A stretch of DNA of 64,000 nucleotides from Nitrosopolaris sp035691865 (GTDB lineage Archaea; Thermoproteota; Nitrososphaeria; Nitrososphaerales; Nitrososphaeraceae). Location of the stretch: NCBI GenBank assembly GCA_035691865.1, contig DASSIM010000001.1, positions 10,907 to 74,906 on the forward strand, given 5' to 3'. This document shows, in pieces, positions 52,974 through 63,276 of the stretch. Within the stretch, counting starts at the first letter, position 1. Each line of letters begins with the position of its first letter. Under the pieces are notes generated by a model. It was not told the origin of the DNA. It was given only the letters and a program-made list of their open reading frames with translations, and did no database searches. Both the position numbers and the translations under genes were made by a program.

Positions 52974-54668
52974 CTGCGACTCAAATTAGGAATTACGGCT
53001 GAGTCTGATAATAGTGTTCATCGAGCAAGATATGTAATAGAGAGTTCAAATGAATTGCTAATTTGCTCAACATTTGGCAGGCTACAAACGGAATTTGATT
53101 CTATCAGGAAAGTACTAGACAAATACAGAAAAGGCAACCATGAAGGTATTCGATGGCTGACTACCATAGATTCAAAAGAAGATCTTAATGTTGTCAAAAG
53201 ATCTATGGAGTTGGGAATGCAAATTAGGCATATAGAAAATATTCCTATCAGTATCGTATTAACAAATAAGGATTTCAACCTTACAGTAGATGACACGAAA
53301 GATGGAAAATTATGCTCACGTGATTTAATTAGTAATGATCGTACCTACCTCAAACTTTTCGTTTCGTTGTTTGAATATTTATGGAAAAATGGCATTAATG
53401 CCGAACAAAGGCTAAAAGAAATCGAGTACGGCTATGGCAGCTCGATAAGAGTAATCACAAATCCAGATGAAATCTTGCAGGTATATGATACTCTATTAAG
53501 ATCTTCGAAAAAGGAACTTGATATCGTCTTTCCATCGACTAAATCTGGTTCTCAAGGTAACAAGATAGCCACTACACAGTTGATAGAGGAAGCAGCAGAA
53601 AGACGTTCTGTGAAAGTCAGAATTTTGACACCTACGCATGATATGTGTTACGATCAGTTAAGACATCGAAATATCAAAATACGTTATATTCAATCGTGGC
53701 ATAATGCAAGGCTAACGATATTAATAGTTGATAAGGAAGTTGCTTTGGTATTAGATCTAAAAGATAACTTAGCAGAGAAATTTACAGATTCAGTTGGACT
53801 AGCCACTTTGTTCGAAGATAAGTCTAATGTAATGTCCTATGTTACAATAGTTGATGCATTTTGGAATGAAGTACAATTATATGAACAAATAAAGGATGCA
53901 AACGAACAACTCTCGCTAGCAAATCAAAAATTAAAAACACACGATAAAATCCAGCAAGAATTTATAAACATAGCGGCTCACGAGCTCAAGACGCCGTTGC
54001 AACCATTACTATTAAGCTCAGAAACTTTGAGCAGTTCAATGCCAGATGTAGAAGATGTTCAGATTGTGTATAGAAATTCAAAAAAACTTCAATCACTAGC
54101 AAATAACATACTTGACGTAACAAGAATTGAAAGTAACTCTTTAAGATTGGATAAGAAGAGGATCAATCTAAGTGATGTAGTATTGTCTGCAATAAGAGAT
54201 ATGAAATCTCGAAAATTGAGTCGAGAATCGAAGATTATGTATGAACCTCAAGAAATTTTTGTAGACGCAGATAAGGAAAGGATAACTCAGGTGGTTTCTA
54301 TTCTATTAAGTAACGCATTAAAATTTACTCAAGAAGGAGAGATTCGCATCACTTCAGTTATTACAAGAGGTCACAAAATGCGAGACTACTCAGTAGATGT
54401 AAATACACGAAACAACACTAGAAGTACTAGTGATGACGAGATGGTGATTATTAGTATAAAAGATAGTGGAGTGGGGATAAGTCCCGAAATACAACCTAAA
54501 TTATTCTCAAAGTTTGCAACAAAATCATTTGACGGCATTGGCCTCGGATTATTTATTTCAAAAAACATTGTTGAAGCTCATGGTGGTAAAATATGGGCAG
54601 AGAATAATGTGGATGGCGAAGGTGCGACATTTGCATTTAGTTTGCCAATTTCGCTATTAAAAGAGTAG
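52974..54668 (+). CDS. Soluble sensor histidine kinase, probable CTG start
   Basis: 564 residues from CTG 52974, or 537 from TTG 53055. The TTG would cut off residues (SDNSVHRARYVIESSNELL) that fit the start of the sensor region. The sensor (about 10-290) is a PLD/TrmB-like pair of modules (SSKKELDIVFPST, WHNARLTILIVDKEVAL). A coiled segment leads to the HisKA H-box INIAAHELKTPLQP (His336 from the CTG), N-box LLSNALKFTQEG, G1 DSGVGIS and G2 GIGLGLFISKNIVEAHGG. There is no TM segment, so it senses a cytosolic cue. No response regulator is adjacent. Confidence 0.85.
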   Translation: MRLKLGITAESDNSVHRARYVIESSNELLICSTFGRLQTEFDSIRKVLDKYRKGNHEGIRWLTTIDSKEDLNVVKRSMELGMQIRHIENIPISIVLTNKDFNLTVDDTKDGKLCSRDLISNDRTYLKLFVSLFEYLWKNGINAEQRLKEIEYGYGSSIRVITNPDEILQVYDTLLRSSKKELDIVFPSTKSGSQGNKIATTQLIEEAAERRSVKVRILTPTHDMCYDQLRHRNIKIRYIQSWHNARLTILIVDKEVALVLDLKDNLAEKFTDSVGLATLFEDKSNVMSYVTIVDAFWNEVQLYEQIKDANEQLSLANQKLKTHDKIQQEFINIAAHELKTPLQPLLLSSETLSSSMPDVEDVQIVYRNSKKLQSLANNILDVTRIESNSLRLDKKRINLSDVVLSAIRDMKSRKLSRESKIMYEPQEIFVDADKERITQVVSILLSNALKFTQEGEIRITSVITRGHKMRDYSVDVNTRNNTRSTSDDEMVIISIKDSGVGISPEIQPKLFSKFATKSFDGIGLGLFISKNIVEAHGGKIWAENNVDGEGATFAFSLPISLLKE

Positions 54669-55178
54669 AAATCCATACCGTCGCAATATCTTCTTCTAAG
54701 ATCCGTCAATAACGCAAGCAAGGAGATCAGGGTCAAGAGTAGCTATTTTAGAATAGCATACAGTTCTGTCGTATTTTTGCCAGTATGTTATAGCTGCATC
54801 CACTTTGGAGTTTTATTTCTGGACATTGGCAGAACTGTGCAGGAACAAAAACAAAGATTTGAAACACCGTACAAAGGAGTTATGTACAGACTGTGATCGG
54901 TTGAATGAAAAAGGGGGGATTATTACTTAATGGCCGATGTCTGCGCTGTTGTTTCCTTCGTTAACATAACGTTATCTTATATCATGGCATATTGGACTTA
55001 TCTTGACAACGACGGTAGAAAGCCCATAGCTCCGGGATGCGTTATTTTTTTGATCGTCGTCCAGACTCATTTGTATCTGCACATACTGACATGATCTCTG
55101 AAAAGAATGTCATTTTCTGCCCTAATTCAACTACTGGTCAGTAACTTACAGTAAAGATTAGACAGCTAGTTGGTAGAC
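54669..55178. other. Intergenic region
   Basis: 510 nt between convergent genes. A 36-codon frame starting at 54984 (MAYWTYLDNDGRKPIAPGC) is noted but too short and unsupported to call. Confidence 0.35.
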
Positions 55179-55778
55179 CTATTCTACCTTTATTGTCTTT
55201 CCTTTTGCCTGGTCCTTTTTCTTGAATGTTATCTCTAATATTCCATTATTGTAACCAGATCTGGCTGTTTCGATATCTGTTTCTGGAGGTATTTCAATAG
55301 TGCGATGGTACTTCCTTTGAGGATCTTCGCTTTTGACTTCGACTGCGTTATCGTAGGCATTTATTTTAATCTTGTCTTTAGTTATTCCAGGCATCTCAAC
55401 TACCACTTTAACTTCCTTGTCAGTCGTGGTTACATCTACCAAAGGTTCTGTCTCACCACTAATTTCAGGTCTGCTGAATCTGCCAAATCCTCTAGAAGGT
55501 TTTACGTTTCCGAATTCTCTTACTCTTGGCCTACCGTCGGGTCCAATAGTCATTGAATATCCATATACCATTGGCCCAACTTCCCTTACTTTCCCACCTT
55601 CTGGAGTGGTATATTCCCTTACCAAATCTTTGGGTATTGTCTTTTCATTCCACTCAAATTCTCTCTCGATTTCACGCCTCATTTCATCAAATCCACTGAA
55701 CATATCGTCAAAGAATCCTCTTCGACCAAAGAATCGTCTAGACCAATCAAATGGTTCTATATCGTCTGAACTCAACAC
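55179..55778 (-). CDS. Hsp20/alpha-crystallin small heat-shock protein
   Basis: 199 residues. A Phe/Arg-rich N-terminal arm (FDWSRRFFGRRGFFDDMF) and a conserved GPMVYGYSMTIGPDGRPRVREFGN segment precede the alpha-crystallin domain (about 105-199): EPLVDVTTTDKEVKVVVEMPG, VEVKSEDPQRKYHRTIEIP and a closing GYNNGILEITFKKK. It lacks a long IxI tail. It is an ATP-independent holdase. A TATA-like TTTATATTTTG about 30 nt upstream supports the ATG at 55778. Confidence 0.9.
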   Translation of the reverse strand: MLSSDDIEPFDWSRRFFGRRGFFDDMFSGFDEMRREIEREFEWNEKTIPKDLVREYTTPEGGKVREVGPMVYGYSMTIGPDGRPRVREFGNVKPSRGFGRFSRPEISGETEPLVDVTTTDKEVKVVVEMPGITKDKIKINAYDNAVEVKSEDPQRKYHRTIEIPPETDIETARSGYNNGILEITFKKKDQAKGKTIKVE

Positions 55779-56626
55779 TTATTCACTTATATGAAATTCA
55801 AAATATAAACTATTTAAGATTTTGGGTAGGCTCAATATTGCTTATTCGCGGCATTCTTCTGCTTCAGGATGTTCCCAATTTATATGCGCGAAACTCAAAT
55901 TCATCAATGCTGACACAAGAAATACCCGGAGTGTGACCGATACAAATCAATGGAGGAGGTAATGGAGCAAAGTATCACTATCTAGGAGTGTGACAAAGCT
56001 TTGCTGACATTGTTGTTGGAAATGATGCCAACCGGTCAACGTAGGGTTGAGCTGGCAAGAATGAACGACTCTTGCAGACTGGCACTTAGGTTAGTGGTTA
56101 GCATGGTGATTAGCATTGTGGATTAAGCGTATGATTATGCCAAAGCTAGCTCATAACGCTGAAATGACTATTCCTGAAATCAACAAAGCGTTTTAGAATA
56201 TATAAAATCGACCATTACCATGGCGTATTGAATATGAGTGTTTATCTTTTGCATGTATGACAACTTATGGTGATACCTCTCGTCGGAATTGCCTTCAGTC
56301 TATTTCTGCAAGCTACAGACTGACGATAATGTAGAGTGTAATAGAAGACCAGAATATTTCAAAGAGCTCAGTTAAAAATTCAAATACGCTTTCACACTTC
56401 GAACTCCTATGTCTGAAGATGCGCAAGGTTCAGATTCGTTCTTCGACACCTTTCATGAGAATATAGTTCACATCCTCATCATGCTAATGCGTTTTAAGGT
56501 GGCCACTTTTCCTGCTAGTTCTGGAGTAATAAAAGGATGTCATGGAAGGATTGACTTAAGGTCTTGGTGCGTATGTTTACAAACTTATACAAGTGAAGCT
56601 ATTAAGAGCCTGACTGAACTACCGGT
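55779..56626. other. Intergenic region upstream of the Mg2+ ATPase
   Basis: About 850 nt. A 73-codon frame (56409-56630) overlaps the ATPase ATG by 4 nt but has no recognisable motif. A TCAGTCT/AGACTGA inverted repeat occurs near 56295-56325. No riboswitch resembling the known bacterial magnesium sensors was recognised. Confidence 0.35.
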
Positions 56627-59275
56627 ATGACGAATCAGGACCCAGATTATTATTGGAGTATTCCTACTACTGATCTTTTTCGACAGATGCAGGAAGAAAA
56701 AGGACAACAACCGCAACAGCTGCAAGAGGTAGGGTTAACTAACACGGAAGCGAATAGGAGACTATCAAAATATGGCAAAAATCTTGTGGATTCAAAAAAG
56801 AAATCGGATTCATTATCATTACTATTCTCTCAATTCAAGAGTCCGATAATAGTAATTTTTATTTTCACCTCTGTGCTATCATTTTTCCTTGGCCAAACAG
56901 AGGATGCGATAATCATTATTTCGATCGTTGTAGTAAGCGGACTGCTCGGATTTTGGCAAGAAAAAGGAGCTACGGATGCTGTCGCTAAATTATTGGAAAT
57001 TGTACAATTAAAGACCACGGTATTACGGGATAGCAAGACACAAGAAATTCCTTCTGAAGACGTTGTGCCTGGCGACATAGTGACACTAAAATCAGGAGAC
57101 AGTATTCCTGCAGATTGTGTAGTCATTGAATCAAGAGATCTTTTTGTGAACGAAGCAACTTTAACTGGTGAAAGCTATCCTGCAGAGAAATCTTTAAACA
57201 TATTGCCAAGAGACACTCCTCTTCGAGAAAGAACAAACTCTGTTTTTATGGGAACTTTTGTAGTAAGCGGCATGGCAAAAGTATTAGTGATCAAAACTGG
57301 CGCTAATACTGAATTAGGTAAAATATCTGATAGATTAAGGAGGAAGTCACCAGAGACAGAATTTGAAAGAGGTGTAAGAAGATTTGGATATTTTCTTATG
57401 GAAATAACATTGATGTTAGTTATTTCTATTCTTGTAATCAACGTATACTTTGGTAGACCAATAATAGAATCTTTTTTGTTCTCCTTGGCATTAGCCATAG
57501 GGCTCACTCCACAACTCTTACCTGCTATTATTAGCGTCAATCTGTCACATGGAGCTAAAAGAATGGCCAATGAAAAAGTAATCGTAAAACGTCTTGCATC
57601 TATAGAAAATCTTGGAAGCATGAACATCCTTTGCTCAGATAAAACCGGGACATTAACTATTGGTGAAGTAAAGCTACAATCTGCGATAGATGTGAAAGGT
57701 AACCCTAACAATAAAGTTCTTCAGTACGCTTATCTTAATTCTGTTTACGAAACTGGTTTTTCAAATCCCATCGATAAAGCCATCAAAGACTTTTGTTCCC
57801 AACAATTTGACATATCTGTCTATAGTAAATTGGATGAAATCCCGTATGATTTCATCCGTAAACGATTAACTTGTCTGATCTCGTCCTCTTCATCATTTTC
57901 TGATAAAACTAAGCCAACATTTATGTTGACAAAAACAACAGCTACAACAAATCATTTTATGGTTACCAAAGGTGCCGTTCATAATATACTTGAAGTATGT
58001 TCACATGCTGAAATGGCTGAAGGAAAAATTGTTCACATATCCATCGTCAAACAAGAAATCCAAGATAGATTCAAAGAACTTAGCAGCAAAGGATTCCGGA
58101 TTTTGGGGGTGTGTTATCGTAATATTGTTTATTATCATGACGGTAGAGATGTGAGCACTTCACATTACTCAATTACCAAAGCTGATGAAATCAACATGAC
58201 TTTTCTCGGGTTTCTTATCTTTTTTGATCCAATCAAACCAGATGTTATTGAATCTATATCTAAATTAAATAGACTTGGTATCTCTCTTAAGATAATTACT
58301 GGTGATAACACACATGTTGCAGAGCATGTAGGACAACAGATAGGACTATTAAGTACTCGAATTCTTACAGGACCAGATTTGCATCAACTGAGTAATGAGG
58401 CATTAATGAAACAGGCTGATGAAATCGATATTTTTGCAGAAATAGAACCAAATCAAAAAGAACGTATTATTTTAGCTTTAAGACACTCACAAAAAAATGT
58501 TGTCGGTTATATGGGAGATGGAATTAATGATGCTTCCGCTCTTCATGCTGCTGATGCAAGTATATCCGTTGATAAAGCTGCAGATGTTGTAAAAGAAGCG
58601 GCCGATTTTGTATTGCTTGAAAAAGACTTAGCAGTATTAGCAAAAGGTGTAGAAGAAGGAAGGCGAACATTTGCCAATACATTAAAGTATGTCTTTATGG
58701 CTACTAGTGCGAATTTTGGAAATATGTTTAGTATGGCCGGAGTGTCACTATTCCTACCATTTCTTCCATTGTTACCAAAGCAGATTTTGCTTATGAATTT
58801 GATGACAGATGCTCCGGAGATGACAATATCCACAGATAACGTAGATTTAGAAATACTTGATAGGCCTAGGCGGTGGGACATAAGATTCATTAAGAAATTT
58901 ATGATAGTGTTTGGACTATTGAGTACGATGTTTGATTTCACTACTTTTGGAGTCCTCTTGTTCATATTACATTCTTCTACTGATCAATTTAGAACAGCAT
59001 GGTTTATGGAATCTGTTATTTCTGCGTCCATTATTGTACTTGTTATCAGAACTAGGAAGCCTCTTTTTGGAAGCAAGCCGGGGAAGCATCTTTTATTGGC
59101 AACTCTGTTTATTGTTGGTATTAGTATCATTTTGCCTTTCACGCCTGTTGCACTGCTATTTGGCTTTACAGGACTTTCTATTTTATACTTAACTGCTGTA
59201 GGGGTAATTGTTTCAATCTATATTGCTACTGCGGAAATAGTAAAAAAGGTATTTTACAAAATTGTAACATTTTAG
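56627..59275 (+). CDS. mgtA: Magnesium-translocating P-type ATPase, MgtA-like (P3B)
   Basis: 882 residues. An N-terminal cation-ATPase domain (EVGLTNTEANRRLSKYGKN), actuator LTGESYP, ALAIGLTPQLLPAIISVNLS in TM4, the phosphorylation motif CSDKTGTLT with preceding KVIVKRLASIENLGSMN, and the hinge MGDGINDASALHAADASISV. TPQLLPAI plus SHGAKRMANEKVIVK is closest to MgtA/MgtB rather than Ca2+ or heavy-metal pumps. Nine to ten TM segments are visible. It probably imports Mg2+ into the cell. Confidence 0.87.
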   Translation: MTNQDPDYYWSIPTTDLFRQMQEEKGQQPQQLQEVGLTNTEANRRLSKYGKNLVDSKKKSDSLSLLFSQFKSPIIVIFIFTSVLSFFLGQTEDAIIIISIVVVSGLLGFWQEKGATDAVAKLLEIVQLKTTVLRDSKTQEIPSEDVVPGDIVTLKSGDSIPADCVVIESRDLFVNEATLTGESYPAEKSLNILPRDTPLRERTNSVFMGTFVVSGMAKVLVIKTGANTELGKISDRLRRKSPETEFERGVRRFGYFLMEITLMLVISILVINVYFGRPIIESFLFSLALAIGLTPQLLPAIISVNLSHGAKRMANEKVIVKRLASIENLGSMNILCSDKTGTLTIGEVKLQSAIDVKGNPNNKVLQYAYLNSVYETGFSNPIDKAIKDFCSQQFDISVYSKLDEIPYDFIRKRLTCLISSSSSFSDKTKPTFMLTKTTATTNHFMVTKGAVHNILEVCSHAEMAEGKIVHISIVKQEIQDRFKELSSKGFRILGVCYRNIVYYHDGRDVSTSHYSITKADEINMTFLGFLIFFDPIKPDVIESISKLNRLGISLKIITGDNTHVAEHVGQQIGLLSTRILTGPDLHQLSNEALMKQADEIDIFAEIEPNQKERIILALRHSQKNVVGYMGDGINDASALHAADASISVDKAADVVKEAADFVLLEKDLAVLAKGVEEGRRTFANTLKYVFMATSANFGNMFSMAGVSLFLPFLPLLPKQILLMNLMTDAPEMTISTDNVDLEILDRPRRWDIRFIKKFMIVFGLLSTMFDFTTFGVLLFILHSSTDQFRTAWFMESVISASIIVLVIRTRKPLFGSKPGKHLLLATLFIVGISIILPFTPVALLFGFTGLSILYLTAVGVIVSIYIATAEIVKKVFYKIVTF

Positions 59276-59394
59276 GCAGCAACCTTGTCAAGGTATACGA
59301 GAAACGGCTGTGAATGAAAATGACAATAAAATAATAGAATCATGTCGAAGGACGAATCTTGTGACGACCCTGTCCATCTCGAGAAACCCTAGTC

Positions 59395-59520
59395 ATGCAC
59401 AATATTTCAGTTAAAAATGCAAGAAAAATCATAAAAGAAAAAGAACGAATTGATAATCTAGTTAAAAATGCTGCGTTCAAGTTTATGGGTAGCGTTGAAG
59501 AAACTTCTATTGAGGCCTAA
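59395..59520 (+). pseudogene. Remnant of a short-chain dehydrogenase gene (plus strand)
   Basis: A 41-codon frame beginning MHNISVKNARKIIKEK and containing RIDNLVKNAAFKFMGSVEE. This matches the RIDxLVNNAGxxxxGSxEE segment around the NNAG motif of short-chain dehydrogenases, with NNAG altered to KNAA. The Rossmann start and the active-site half are missing, so it is a fragment. Confidence 0.5.
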
Positions 59521-60165
59521 GATCATCGCCACAGAGCACGGGTTTGGCAATATCAATTGGGTCACCCATTCGACCAGCTGGAATAACCATCAGGGTTTGT
59601 TTTAACATACTTTCGTTCTCTTCAATCATCTTGGTCATACCTGTCTTGATGGCGCCTTGACAGATACAGTTCACATTGATTTTCTTCGGCGCAAATTCTA
59701 GAGCCAAGGTTCTGGTCATCGCAAAAATCCGGATTTGGATGCGCAGTATGGTGAGAGGTTCTCGTAACCAATAATATCCGCGATGGACGCCGTGTTTATT
59801 TTTTCACCTTGACCATTTTTCTCAAAAGTCGGCAAGACCTCACATGTTAACGGGAAGGGGCCTTAGGTTGGTGTTAATGACGGCATTCCATTCTTCGTCG
59901 GTTGTCTCGGAAATTGGGTTTTGACGTACGATACCAGCATTGTTGATCAGAATATTAATCGTGCCGAGAGCTTCCAGCGTTTTCGCAATCTGATTCTTGA
60001 CTGACTCTGTATTGGAAATATCACATTGAATGAAGAGAGCAACATCAGCGGCAGCTTTGCCTGATTCATCAATATCACTAAAGACGACCTTAGTGCCCTC
60101 TAACAAAAAGCTGGGCAATCCCCGAACCAGCACCAGTTACGATAGCAACCTTACCACGTGGCCTT
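59507..60165 (-). pseudogene. Decayed short-chain dehydrogenase/reductase (FabG-like)
   Basis: Read in order on the minus strand, several frames give one SDR: GKVAIVTGAGSGI (about 60160-60122, cofactor loop), then after a shift GTKVVFSDIDESGKAAAD, CDISNTESVKNQI and INILINNAGIVRQNP; after another shift VLPTFEKNGQGEKINTASIA and the active-site YCASKSGF (about 59730-59745); then in a third frame TRTLALEFAPKKINVNCICQG and GRMGDPIDIA. At least three frame disruptions (near 60120, 59855 and 59725) and a lost segment after the cofactor loop mean no functional protein can be made. Confidence 0.82.
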
Positions 60166-60203
60166 ATACAGTATCGAGCTGTTATTTGAACTTGGCATTA
60201 TTA

Positions 60204-60407
60204 TTATGTGGATTCTGCCGTTGATTCGATAGCTCCAATAGAATCAACATTAGTTGAAGCGTTATTTAGCCAAACGTCTTTAACATTTGTAAGCGACTCA
60301 ACCATGATATGAGACCCAGCCGCAAATACGAAGAAATAATATTTAGCTCCGTATATATTCAAGAGAGAAGAGAGAACAGAGTTGATTACTGCCTTCATCG
60401 TTTTCAC
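60204..60407 (-). CDS. Possible small protein (67 aa), divergent from the metal ATPase
   Basis: 67 residues from a GTG start: MKTMKAVINSVLSSLL, then AKYYFFVFAAGSHIMVES and an Asn/Thr-rich end. The A/T box shared with the ATPase promoter lies just upstream. There are no family motifs; it could equally be a chance frame. Confidence 0.35.
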   Translation of the reverse strand: MKTMKAVINSVLSSLLNIYGAKYYFFVFAAGSHIMVESLTNVKDVWLNNASTNVDSIGAIESTAEST

Positions 60408-60423
60408 ATTTATCCATAATGAA

Positions 60424-60431
60424 ATATTAAA
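60424..60431 (+). promoter_or_regulatory. TATA-like box of the metal ATPase gene
   Basis: ATATTAAA ends about 20 nt (centre about 25 nt) before CTG 60452, the distance expected for a leaderless archaeal gene, which supports translation from that CTG rather than the TTG 105 nt further down. Confidence 0.45.
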
Positions 60432-60451
60432 AATCGAGAGCTGGGTTAGAG

Positions 60452-62407
60452 CTGCTTAATAAAACTCAGAATTTCTACGTCGAAGCCAAAAAAGTAGCTC
60501 GCAAATTACTAGAGTTTGCTAAAAGATATCCCATCCCGGCTTTTGCCGTATCAGGCTTGTTTGTTGGAACGTTGTTTCATTGGCCTTTGAATCAATCTAA
60601 CTTAGGGCAATGGATTTGGCTTATAACCCTAATTGGCGGAGGAGCGCCTATTGTTTGGGATACGTTTCGCGGTATGCTTCGAAGACATTTCGCATCTGAT
60701 ATTGTGGCGATGATGGCAATTGTCGCTGCCATCTTGTTGAATGACGCCCTTCCTGGCGTAGTGATTGTTATTATGCAATCAGGTGGCAAAGCATTAGAAG
60801 ACTATGCATTTAGACGAGCTTCGTCTTCTCTAGATGCTCTGCTAGCTCGGTCTCCTCGTATTGCACATAGACGAAAAGGAGCTAGCATAGAAGAGGTTAA
60901 TGTATTTGATATAGAAGTTGGTGATTTGCTTGTAGTACGACCTGGTGATTTAGTTCCAGTAGATGGAAAAGTAAATCAAGGCCAGCCTCAAATAGACGAA
61001 TCTTCACTTACAGGCGAGCCTTTGTCCAAAGCAAAAAATATTGGCGATAATGTGTTTAGTGGCACTGTTAATACTGGAGATGCCTTTGAGATGCACGCTG
61101 ATAAAATAAGTGAAGAAAGCCAGTATGCAAAAATAGTCAAACTTGTACGGAAGGCCCAACAAGAAAAAGCACCAATCCAGAGACTTGCAGATAAATATGC
61201 CGTATGGTTTACACCCATAGTATTAGTCGTAAGCGTAATTGGCTGGGTTATAACATCATACAACCCACAAACTATTCTTTCAGTTCTGGTTGTTGCTACT
61301 CCTTGTTCACTTATCTTTGCAACGCCAATAGCTATCATGAGTGGAATTAACAGGGCAGCAAAAATGGGAATAATCATCAAAAGTGGTGCGTCAATAGAAC
61401 AGGTTGGAAAGGCCCAAGTAGTTGTATTTGATAAGACAGGCACAATCACATTTGGAACTCCTGCGGTAGAAGAAATTATTGCTTTTGATAGTAGTAATAG
61501 TAGAAACAATAACATCAATGCAGATGATATTTTGCGTAAGGCTGCAAGTCTGGAGCAATTATCATCTCATCCAGCAGCCCAGGCGCTTCTACAAAAAGCT
61601 GAAGAAAGAAAATTAGGCAGGTTGCCTATCCCAACAAATTTTCATGAAGTGTCTGGAGTAGGCGTGGAAGGCGACATTAATGGAGAGCATATAGTTATCG
61701 GCTCCAAGAGTCTTTTTGAAAACAATGAAAATGAGAATAGCAGATACGATAACCACGCGGATAACCCACAAATAGAAAGTGTCTTAGATGCAAGGAAAGG
61801 CCTAATTCGTTTCGATCAGGGAAAAATGTTAGCATTCATCAGCGTTAATGATAAGCCAGCGGGTGCTATAGTATTTGGTGATGAAATACGTCCAAAAGTG
61901 CGTTTGATGATGCAAAGCCTTAGGAACCTAGGTGTAAAACAAACAGTCATGTTGACAGGAGACAGTTCAGATAATGCTCAAAAAATTGCTCAACGGACAG
62001 GTATTACTCATTTTGAATCAGATCTTTTGCCCGAGCAGAAGGTGAAATCAGTAACACAACTGAAGAAACAATACAAAAATATAATTATGGTGGGAGACGG
62101 CATTAATGATGCTCCAGCATTAGCAGCAGCTACTGTGGGAATAGCTATGGGAGCTCATGGTACAGCGATCTCAGCAGAGGCAGCAGATATGGTGTTACTA
62201 GTTGATGATGTGACTAAGGTGGTAGATGTATTAGAAATTGGTCAAAGAACATTAAGTATAGCTAAACAAAGTATATACATTGGGTTAGGTGCAAGCTTCA
62301 TTTTTATGGTATTAGCAAGCATTGGGTTTATACCACCAACGGTTGGAGCACTGCTCCAAGAAGTGTTTGATGTAGCAGTTATCTTGAATGCACTCCGTGC
62401 TAGATAA
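60452..62407 (+). CDS. P1B-type heavy-metal ATPase, probable CTG start
   Basis: 651 residues from CTG 60452; TTG 60557 would give 616 but would lose KKVARKLLEFAKRYPIPAF, which corresponds to the pre-TM1 region of related pumps. No N-terminal HMA domain is present. Key motifs: TGEPLSK in the actuator, VVATPCSLIFATPIAI in the metal-site TM (TPC instead of CPC), DKTGTITFG, the nucleotide-domain SSHPAAQAL, and VGDGINDAPALAAATVGIAM. It exports a soft or transition metal; the TPC motif leaves the metal undecided. Confidence 0.87.
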   Translation: MLNKTQNFYVEAKKVARKLLEFAKRYPIPAFAVSGLFVGTLFHWPLNQSNLGQWIWLITLIGGGAPIVWDTFRGMLRRHFASDIVAMMAIVAAILLNDALPGVVIVIMQSGGKALEDYAFRRASSSLDALLARSPRIAHRRKGASIEEVNVFDIEVGDLLVVRPGDLVPVDGKVNQGQPQIDESSLTGEPLSKAKNIGDNVFSGTVNTGDAFEMHADKISEESQYAKIVKLVRKAQQEKAPIQRLADKYAVWFTPIVLVVSVIGWVITSYNPQTILSVLVVATPCSLIFATPIAIMSGINRAAKMGIIIKSGASIEQVGKAQVVVFDKTGTITFGTPAVEEIIAFDSSNSRNNNINADDILRKAASLEQLSSHPAAQALLQKAEERKLGRLPIPTNFHEVSGVGVEGDINGEHIVIGSKSLFENNENENSRYDNHADNPQIESVLDARKGLIRFDQGKMLAFISVNDKPAGAIVFGDEIRPKVRLMMQSLRNLGVKQTVMLTGDSSDNAQKIAQRTGITHFESDLLPEQKVKSVTQLKKQYKNIIMVGDGINDAPALAAATVGIAMGAHGTAISAEAADMVLLVDDVTKVVDVLEIGQRTLSIAKQSIYIGLGASFIFMVLASIGFIPPTVGALLQEVFDVAVILNALRAR

Positions 62408-62602
62408 AATAAGTAAATATCTATCCATAGGCTACAATGAGGGATGGTATCAAATACATGCAGATTGGATGATAATAATAATGCCGTAATAGTTCTTTCT
62501 TTATCTCCCAATCATGTCACACAATCTTCCTTCTCCAGTTGCGGCTGCATTTCCGCATTTTATAGTATCGAAGTCTATAGTTCAATGTTTAGGTATCTAA
62601 GT

Positions 62603-62673
62603 TAGGCACCCACCTCGTTTGGGGTAGGTATTTAGACCTCAGAAAGGAGAAATACTTCTCAAGAAGGTGCCTA
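62603..62673. repeat. 71-nt element bounded by an 8-bp perfect inverted repeat
   Basis: TAGGCACC (62603-62610) pairs with GGTGCCTA (62666-62673). Inside, ACCT (62612-62615) can pair with AGGT (62626-62629), so the whole could fold as a branched RNA or mark a small mobile-element relic. No flanking target duplication is obvious. Confidence 0.35.
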
Positions 62674-63276
62674 TACGGTGCCGCATAAAGATCCATTCTT
62701 TTTAAGATTTTGCAGAGGAATACAACGGTGAATCAGGTGTTTTCGCTATATCTCATAAGGATGAAGAGCACCATTTAAGTCAATCCGAATTTCGCTATTA
62801 GTTAGTCGCAAAAATTCTCCTAGGCGAGCTCCGCTCTCATACTTACGAGCATTGTAGGTGCACTTTCAATCACTATTCGAACTTCTCCCTCAAGATACTC
62901 AGCCATATCCATTCTACCTTTGCCAGTCTATTCTTTTCCAAGTACAGGGAACCAATTTACCTGTGGATGACATTACCATAGATCGTCTTGTAGAATAGCT
63001 TCAATACTTGTCTAAATTTCTGATTTGTTGATGCCTTGGAGACTGTCTTCCATGGTGCCATCCATTTGATCGCTTTACCACAATTCTTGCATAATAGTCG
63101 TAGGTATTTTACTAGGATCTGAAGGGGTTGCCAGCTCTTAGACCTTTCTCTTATTGGATTGTATTAAAATCATAAGTATTGCTTAATATTTTCGATTTTG
63201 ACTTTCCGTTAGCCTGTTGGAATCGACGACGTCATCATGACAGAATAATCAGGTGTGACAGAATCGAAGCTTCGTC

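Noticed and set aside
56409..56630. 73-codon frame overlapping the MgtA start by ATGA
   Set aside because: The overlap looks operon-like, but the translation is not recognisable and has no clear promoter.
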